Assembly: GCF_028640845.1 (NCBI RefSeq)
Contig: NC_080548.1
Location: forward strand, 10,851,814-10,915,813
Length of the DNA stretch: 64,000 nt
Direction of reading: 5' to 3'
Source: Ahaetulla prasina
Taxonomy: Eukaryota; Chordata; Lepidosauria; Squamata; Colubridae
Position 1 is the stretch's first letter, and every line of letters starts with the position of its first letter. Positions 62,006-64,000 of the stretch are shown here, piece after piece. A program made the translations under genes and the position numbers. The notes beneath the pieces were generated by a model, which worked only from the letters and a program-made list of their open reading frames with translations, had not been told where the DNA came from and did no database searches.

Positions 62006-62470
62006 GTTTTTGCCAAGAAAAGCCTTTGGCAGGTTGCCAAAGACAACAAAAGTTGTGATAAGGCCAAAGGACTGTTTATGAAGAATTTTTTTTGAACTAA
62101 GCTGAGAATGAATTAATTCTCAGTTGTTTTAATAAAATAAGTTTGTTCAGGACTGAATTCTGTTTGGTAATCACTACTTGGGCCTCGGTTACAACAATAC
62201 CATCCCAGGCAAATGGTTGTCCAATCTTTTCCTGAATACCTCCAGGGATGGGCCAACCCATAACTCTGTGAGATAAGCTGTTCCACTGCCTTAATAGTAG
62301 TTCTCAGGGTAAAGAAATTCCTCCTGTTTTCCAGGTTGGATCTCCTTCGGACTAGCTTCTACCTGCTGCTTCTTGTCTTGCTCTCAGGTGCTTTGAAGAA
62401 TAAATCAGTGCCTGCTTCCCTCTGACAGCCCATCTCATATTGAAAGAATGCTATCCTTGGGGGGCTGTGC

Positions 62471-62728
62471 CTTGAACTGTTGCTAACAATGCAGCAGTAA
62501 GAAGGGATCTAACAGGTGCAGAAGAACAGTTCCATATGCTAAGGTTCAATTAAACTGGTTCATTGCTAAAAGCCTACGCACAGGAATCTTCTCAACTAAT
62601 GGTCAGTACTTGTTTAGAGTTGGATAAGAGCACTCAAGTGGCTGGACTTAATTGTCTTGCAGCTACATGGGGATTGTAGCTCATTGATTCCCCTTTTCAT
62701 TCCCTCCCCCAGGTTCTGCCATTCCTTC
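62471..62728. other. no recognised feature
   Basis: This is a short stretch without a recognised repeat. Confidence 0.5.
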
Positions 62729-62736
62729 TCTTAAAG

Positions 62737-62872
62737 CGGGGCTCTCCAACCTTATCAACTTTTAAAACTTGTGGACTTCAACTCCCAAAATTCCTCAGCC
62801 AGCAACGCTGGCTGAGGAATTCTGGGAGTTGAAGTCCACAAGTCTTAAAGTTGACAAGGTTGGAAACCCCTG
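62737..62872. mobile_element. H2 hairpin MITE
   Basis: This 136-bp palindrome has the exact duplication TCTTAAAG (62729-62736, 62873-62880). It directly abuts the duplication of the next element. Confidence 0.92.
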
Positions 62873-62888
62873 TCTTAAAGGTTCACAC

Positions 62889-63132
62889 CAGTGGTGAAAT
62901 CCAATTTTCTTTTACTACCGGTTCTGTGGGCGTGGCTTGGTGGGCGTGGCAGGAGAAGGATACTGCAAAATCCCCATTCCCACCCCACTCCAGGGGAAAA
63001 ATACTGCAAAATCCCCATTCCCACCCCACTCTGGGACCAGCCAGAGGTGGTATTTTCCGGTTCTCCAAACCGCTCAAAATTTCTGCTACCGGTTCTGGCG
63101 AACCTGTCAAAACCTGCTGGAATTCACCCCTG
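62889..63132. mobile_element. non-autonomous hAT-like element, H1 group
   Basis: The ends are CAGTGGTGAAATCCAA and GGAATTCACCCCTG. GTTCACAC (62881-62888) and GATCACAC (63133-63140) differ once. Confidence 0.9.
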
Positions 63133-63140
63133 GATCACAC

Positions 63141-64000
63141 CTTTGACAGCCCCACGGGAGGCTGCCTTTGCCCTGGGCTCTTCAAAGCTTGTTTTGCAAA
63201 CCCTTGTGATTCAGGAAAAGGATCCACCCATTTGCCCATTTCAACAAAAAGGAGGGAAGTCTTCCCCCAAGGTAGTTTACACCCACCACTTCCCAGGGGA
63301 AGAAAGCTGTGTGGGTATGGTTAAGCAGGAGGGAGCTGGCTGCAAGCGAAAAGCAACCATTCCAATCCGTTCATTGTTTGACATGCTGGGAGACGTTTTT
63401 GCCAAAAACTACTGGATGTTTTCGTCTGGAGCTCCCTCCCTTTCCACCCAATTGGGTCCCTGGATAAACAGTGATTGAGCGCTTTGGGTTTGCCAGAAAT
63501 TCAACCGAGCTCCTCGGGGACGTAAGAAAGATGAAAGAGCGAAAGGCCAACCCGATTCCATTTCTATGGAAGCAATTAGGCTGAGCTTGATGTTCATCGC
63601 CAACTCCTTCCCTTCGAGACGAAGAGAAAAGAGAGGAAAGCCGAACAAAAGGCCTTCCAGCTAAATTATCTAAGTTTCACGCGAGGAAAGTTTCATAATA
63701 ATGGATGAAATAAATGTGTGTGCCGCCAACCGCTCTGGGCAGTTCAGAACAATCCAACAAAGAAATTTCAATAATTTCCTTTCTGTCAGACACCACTACG
63801 CGGTTATGTCTTGTAGAAGCTAAAGCTGACGTAGCTGAGAGTAGGGGTTAAACTCCGGTTAACCAGGGGACTGTTCCTTACGTGTAGAATGGGAGCATTT
63901 GACCTTTCATGATCTGCCCTTCGTTACAACCCCATGGAAATGTACATTACTTAGGAATGGGTCCTGCTGAATTCTGCCAGACGTCTGCAAATACCACTGA
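63141..64000. other. unrecognised, possibly unique sequence
   Basis: No repeat or exon was recognised. The part 63540-63790 is complex and non-repetitive with AT-rich blocks such as CTAAATTATCTAAGTTTC and would be worth a conservation check. Confidence 0.4.

Larger units (their letters stand above)
61432..62196 (+). mobile_element. solo LTR, subfamily B (copy B3)
   Basis: It starts TATTGCGGTCCGCCAGC (decayed TGTTGTGG) and ends GGCCTCGGTTACAACA. The flanks ATACG (61427-61431) and ATACC (62197-62201) match at four of five. An H1 element lies inside. Confidence 0.85.
61358..62470 (-). mobile_element. CR1-like LINE 3' end split by LTR-B3
   Basis: The 3' end (GGACCTTGGAGGTCTTCTAG) lies at 61358-61426, and the body resumes at 62197 (CATCCCAGGCAAATGGTTGT) and runs to about 62470. 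An LTR with its own nested hAT-like element separates them. Confidence 0.82.

Overview
The window looks like non-genic DNA from a snake, probably a colubroid. No host protein-coding exon, tRNA gene or functional rRNA gene could be supported. The taxonomic inference rests on the repeat content: Sauria-type SINEs with Bov-B-like tails, chicken-like CR1 ends, L2-like LINEs ending in an ACCGCCCTGAGTCCTTCGGG hairpin, CR1-like elements whose 3' ends carry AATAG microsatellites (as I recall for the snake Snake1/L3 group), L1 and Bov-B remnants, Penelope-like pieces, and long GATA, AATAG and TAA arrays. All family names come from memory of these families. No database search was possible, and edges marked approximate were judged by eye.

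Layout. 1-3272: minus-strand Ty3/gypsy-like retrotransposon, with an intact 492-codon gag, an overlapping protease/RT region broken by frameshifts, and a tentative 5' LTR. 3.3-15 kb: L1, L2, Penelope and hAT-like insertions, many nested. 15.5-19.5 kb and 29.7-30.2 kb: solo LTRs with TG..CA ends and 5-bp target duplications. 20-29.6 kb: MITEs, SINEs, CR1 copies and a decayed 5S-rRNA-like piece. 30-44.5 kb: CR1/L2/SINE mosaic with two solo LTRs in opposite orientation (35.4-36.8 kb). 44.6-54.1 kb: hAT-like element, CR1-L3 copies, another solo LTR, GATA and GAA/GGA arrays, and an L1 inserted into an unidentified LINE-like repeat. 54.1-64 kb: MITEs, Sauria SINEs, a Bov-B 3' end, a CR1-LTR-hAT nest and unrecognised DNA.

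Most useful observations. (1) Seven solo LTRs from three related subfamilies share an open frame in U3 that runs in the same phase from the second base of the LTR. It has an acidic Ser/Asp/Glu-rich half and an Arg-rich RRxxRRxQQ-like end, and in most copies stops just upstream of the TATA box. This suggests a retroelement reading frame that continues into its own 3' LTR. (2) Two groups of non-autonomous hAT-like elements can be separated by their 8-bp target duplications. The hairpin group nearly always has a central TA (nnnTAnnn, Buster-like); the CAGTGGTG/CAGGGGTG group does not. (3) tRNA-headed SINEs in the window carry three different LINE tails (Bov-B, L2, CR1), and two of them share almost the same head. 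(4) Penelope-like remnants carry hammerhead-ribozyme-like cores, three times in inverted arrangements. These parts form a record of serial transposition and nesting rather than a working host gene set.
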